Shown here: positions 62,831-64,000 of the stretch, piece by piece
How positions within the stretch are numbered: the stretch's first letter is position 1
Layout: every line of letters begins with the position of its first letter
Origin: Deltaproteobacteria bacterium
Lineage (GTDB): Bacteria > Desulfobacterota > GWC2-55-46
DNA: 64,000 nt
Reading direction: 5' to 3'
NCBI GenBank assembly: GCA_016177845.1
Contig: JACOUO010000017.1
Location: 124,001-188,000 of the forward strand
The notes under the pieces: model-generated
The model's input: only the letters and a program-made list of their open reading frames with translations
Database searches by the model: none
What the model was told of the DNA's origin: nothing
Position numbers and translations under genes: made by a program

Positions 62831-63496
62831 GTGACATTGGAACGGGCATTAAGATACTTTATTGTAAAAAACAAAGAGATAAATATAGCTCTGATGCTCT
62901 CTGCTGCCCTTCTCAGCATATGGCTTGTAAAAATATGGACAGACAACATATCCATAGATTCACTTAAAGAGGGCGTGAGCGCAAGACATCTCAAGGACCC
63001 CGGCGTAAAGGCGCTGCCTGCCGTGACTTATTATAACGTCATATCCGAGAGAGACCTTTTCAGGCCTCAGAGGGTAAAGCTTGAGGCAAAGCCCAAACCA
63101 ATACAAAAGCCTGTTATTGCCTTTGTGCCGCCGCCTCCCGCGCCACCACCGCCGCCGAGGCTGACGCTTGTCGGCACAGTACTGCTTGATACGGGGACAG
63201 CGGCGATAATGGAAAATATGGGCACGAGCCGCGGCCCCATTTATTACAGGGTAGGCGACCAGGTAGAAGGATATGTGATTAAAAAAATTTATAAGGATAT
63301 CGTTTTGCTTGAGAAGGGAACGGAAGTCCTTAGAGTGGCTATGAGCCACTCCGGCCAGGGGACTCAAAGACAGGTGAATACGGCTCCTGTTGCTAATCGG
63401 CCTCCTTCGGATATACCGGCGGGGCTTATTCCCAGGCCGCCTTCTCAGGGGCCCGCATCAAATATACGGACTCAGCCGCAAGCAGTAAGAAGGTAA
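62831..63496 (+). CDS. gspC: T2SS GspC-like protein without PDZ domain
   Basis: 221 residues from GTG 62831. One membrane helix (~18-38), a linker and an ISERDLFRP segment are followed by a Pro-rich spacer. An HR-type domain spans ~108-175 (RLTLVGTVLLDTGTAAIMEN, GDQVEGYVIKKIYKDIVLLEKG). The PDZ domain that ends many GspC proteins is absent and is replaced by a Pro/Gln-rich tail. It connects the platform to the secretin GspD, whose gene follows. Confidence 0.82.
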   Translation: MTLERALRYFIVKNKEINIALMLSAALLSIWLVKIWTDNISIDSLKEGVSARHLKDPGVKALPAVTYYNVISERDLFRPQRVKLEAKPKPIQKPVIAFVPPPPAPPPPPRLTLVGTVLLDTGTAAIMENMGTSRGPIYYRVGDQVEGYVIKKIYKDIVLLEKGTEVLRVAMSHSGQGTQRQVNTAPVANRPPSDIPAGLIPRPPSQGPASNIRTQPQAVRR

Positions 63497-63521
63497 AAAT
63501 TCGACTGAAAGGGCTGGTATC

Positions 63522-64000
63522 ATGGGAAACGCGATTTGTCAACGCTCGAACGCTCACTGTGGTTTTATCAAAGGCACACTCTTTAAACTCTTCATTCCGC
63601 AGTTTTTGATCTGTTCACTTCTATTAAGCCCGGCTTATTCCGAGGTCGGGCTCGACCCATCGGCGGAGGCGCCTCCTTTTGAAGAAGATATCTTAGAGGA
63701 ATCTATTACTCCGCCCGCTGTTCAGGAAGTTCAGGCTCAGATGCAAACGCCTCCGATGCCGACATTCGCGCCCCCGGTAAGGCCGCAGCTCAACAGGAAC
63801 GATATAAGACCTGAAACAGGCTCTGCGATGCTGAATTTTTCAGACGCGAGCCTTAAGGATATTTTAAGGACAGTCTCTGAAATAACTGGGGCTAACTTTA
63901 TAATAGCGCCGGGAGTAGCCGCAAGGATTACAGTCAATACGACAAAACCTCTGCCAAAAAAAGATGTGTTCGGTATTTTTGAATCCATACTTGAGGTCAA
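63522..64000 (+). CDS. gspD: T2SS secretin GspD, N-terminal part (3' end outside window)
   Basis: Not in the ORF track because it runs off the window. The frame from ATG 63522 is open to base 64000 (159 full codons). The first ~45 residues form a signal region (LFIPQFLICSLLLSPAYSE). An acidic/Pro-rich linker (~45-95) precedes the start of the N0 domain (MLNFSDASLKDILRTVSEIT, then ANFIIAPGVAARITVNTTKP). GspD forms the outer-membrane channel through which folded proteins leave. It follows gspC by 25 nt, and AAAGG stands upstream of the ATG. Confidence 0.9.
   Translation, partial: MGNAICQRSNAHCGFIKGTLFKLFIPQFLICSLLLSPAYSEVGLDPSAEAPPFEEDILEESITPPAVQEVQAQMQTPPMPTFAPPVRPQLNRNDIRPETGSAMLNFSDASLKDILRTVSEITGANFIIAPGVAARITVNTTKPLPKKDVFGIFESILEV

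Noticed and set aside
1-64000. Insertion sequences, prophage or integrase-flanked island
   Set aside because: No transposase, integrase, phage gene or long terminal repeat was seen. The signalling region shows local duplication only.

Overview
The window reads as one continuous chromosomal segment from a Gram-negative, probably anaerobic or metal-respiring bacterium. An outer-membrane barrel, a type II secretion system (T2SS), a lipoprotein and a very large multihaem cytochrome c support this. A V/A-type ATPase with archaeal-like gene order, the TIGR03545/TIGR03546 pair, many PAS/GAF kinases and heavy use of AGG and ATA codons suggest Nitrospirota or a neighbouring lineage. That placement is an impression, not a phylogeny.

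Layout. (1) 1-1379: the end of a citramalate synthase gene and a ComEA-like helix-hairpin-helix protein. (2) 1486-9669: a complete V/A-type ATPase operon (coiled-coil stalk, I, K, E, C, F, A, B, D). (3) 9847-13720: a purine operon, purB-purC-purS-purQ, ending in a MetF-like reductase and a clear terminator. (4) 13738-16212: a cupin/AbrB pair on the minus strand, a HAMP membrane protein, a membrane-anchored thermonuclease-like protein and tRNA-Cys(GCA). (5) 16984-35544: a signalling island with five sensor histidine kinases (three hybrid), a double-receiver protein and a REC-GAF-GGDEF diguanylate cyclase. It is interrupted by a small exported protein and the TIGR03545/03546 pair. Two kinases are N-terminal paralogues, and each is preceded by a decayed relic of the same other gene. 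(6) 35967-41457: a di-haem-type membrane cytochrome b, a secreted cytochrome with 44 CxxCH motifs and tandem three-haem repeats, and an outer-membrane beta-barrel. Together these look like a route for electrons from quinol across the envelope. (7) 42389-55049: a secreted-protein cluster with a 1,682-residue SdrD-like/TIG/beta-helix protein, three tandem multicopper-oxidase (MCO) relatives, a lipoprotein and a subtilase with a MopE-like tail. (8) 55072-64000: a T2SS operon gspE-F-G-H-I-J-K-L-M-C-D, cut by the window end inside gspD.

The strongest candidate for something undescribed is regions 6 to 8 read together. The copper ligands of a multicopper oxidase appear to be divided between two adjacent genes. 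One carries HxxHxH plus the Cys-containing motif, and the other carries HPxHxHG plus a Cys-less HxH. A third paralogue has lost the recognisable copper motifs and gained six cadherin/Ig-like domains. They sit between a 44-haem cytochrome/porin set and a T2SS. The arrangement recalls Geobacter sulfurreducens, where the multicopper protein OmpB depends on the atypical T2SS pseudopilin OxpG. A working model is an exported copper/haem system for extracellular metal oxidation or reduction, but nothing in the sequence fixes the substrate or direction of electron flow.

All positions come from reading the sequence and the ORF track by eye. No database search, structure prediction or phylogeny was run.
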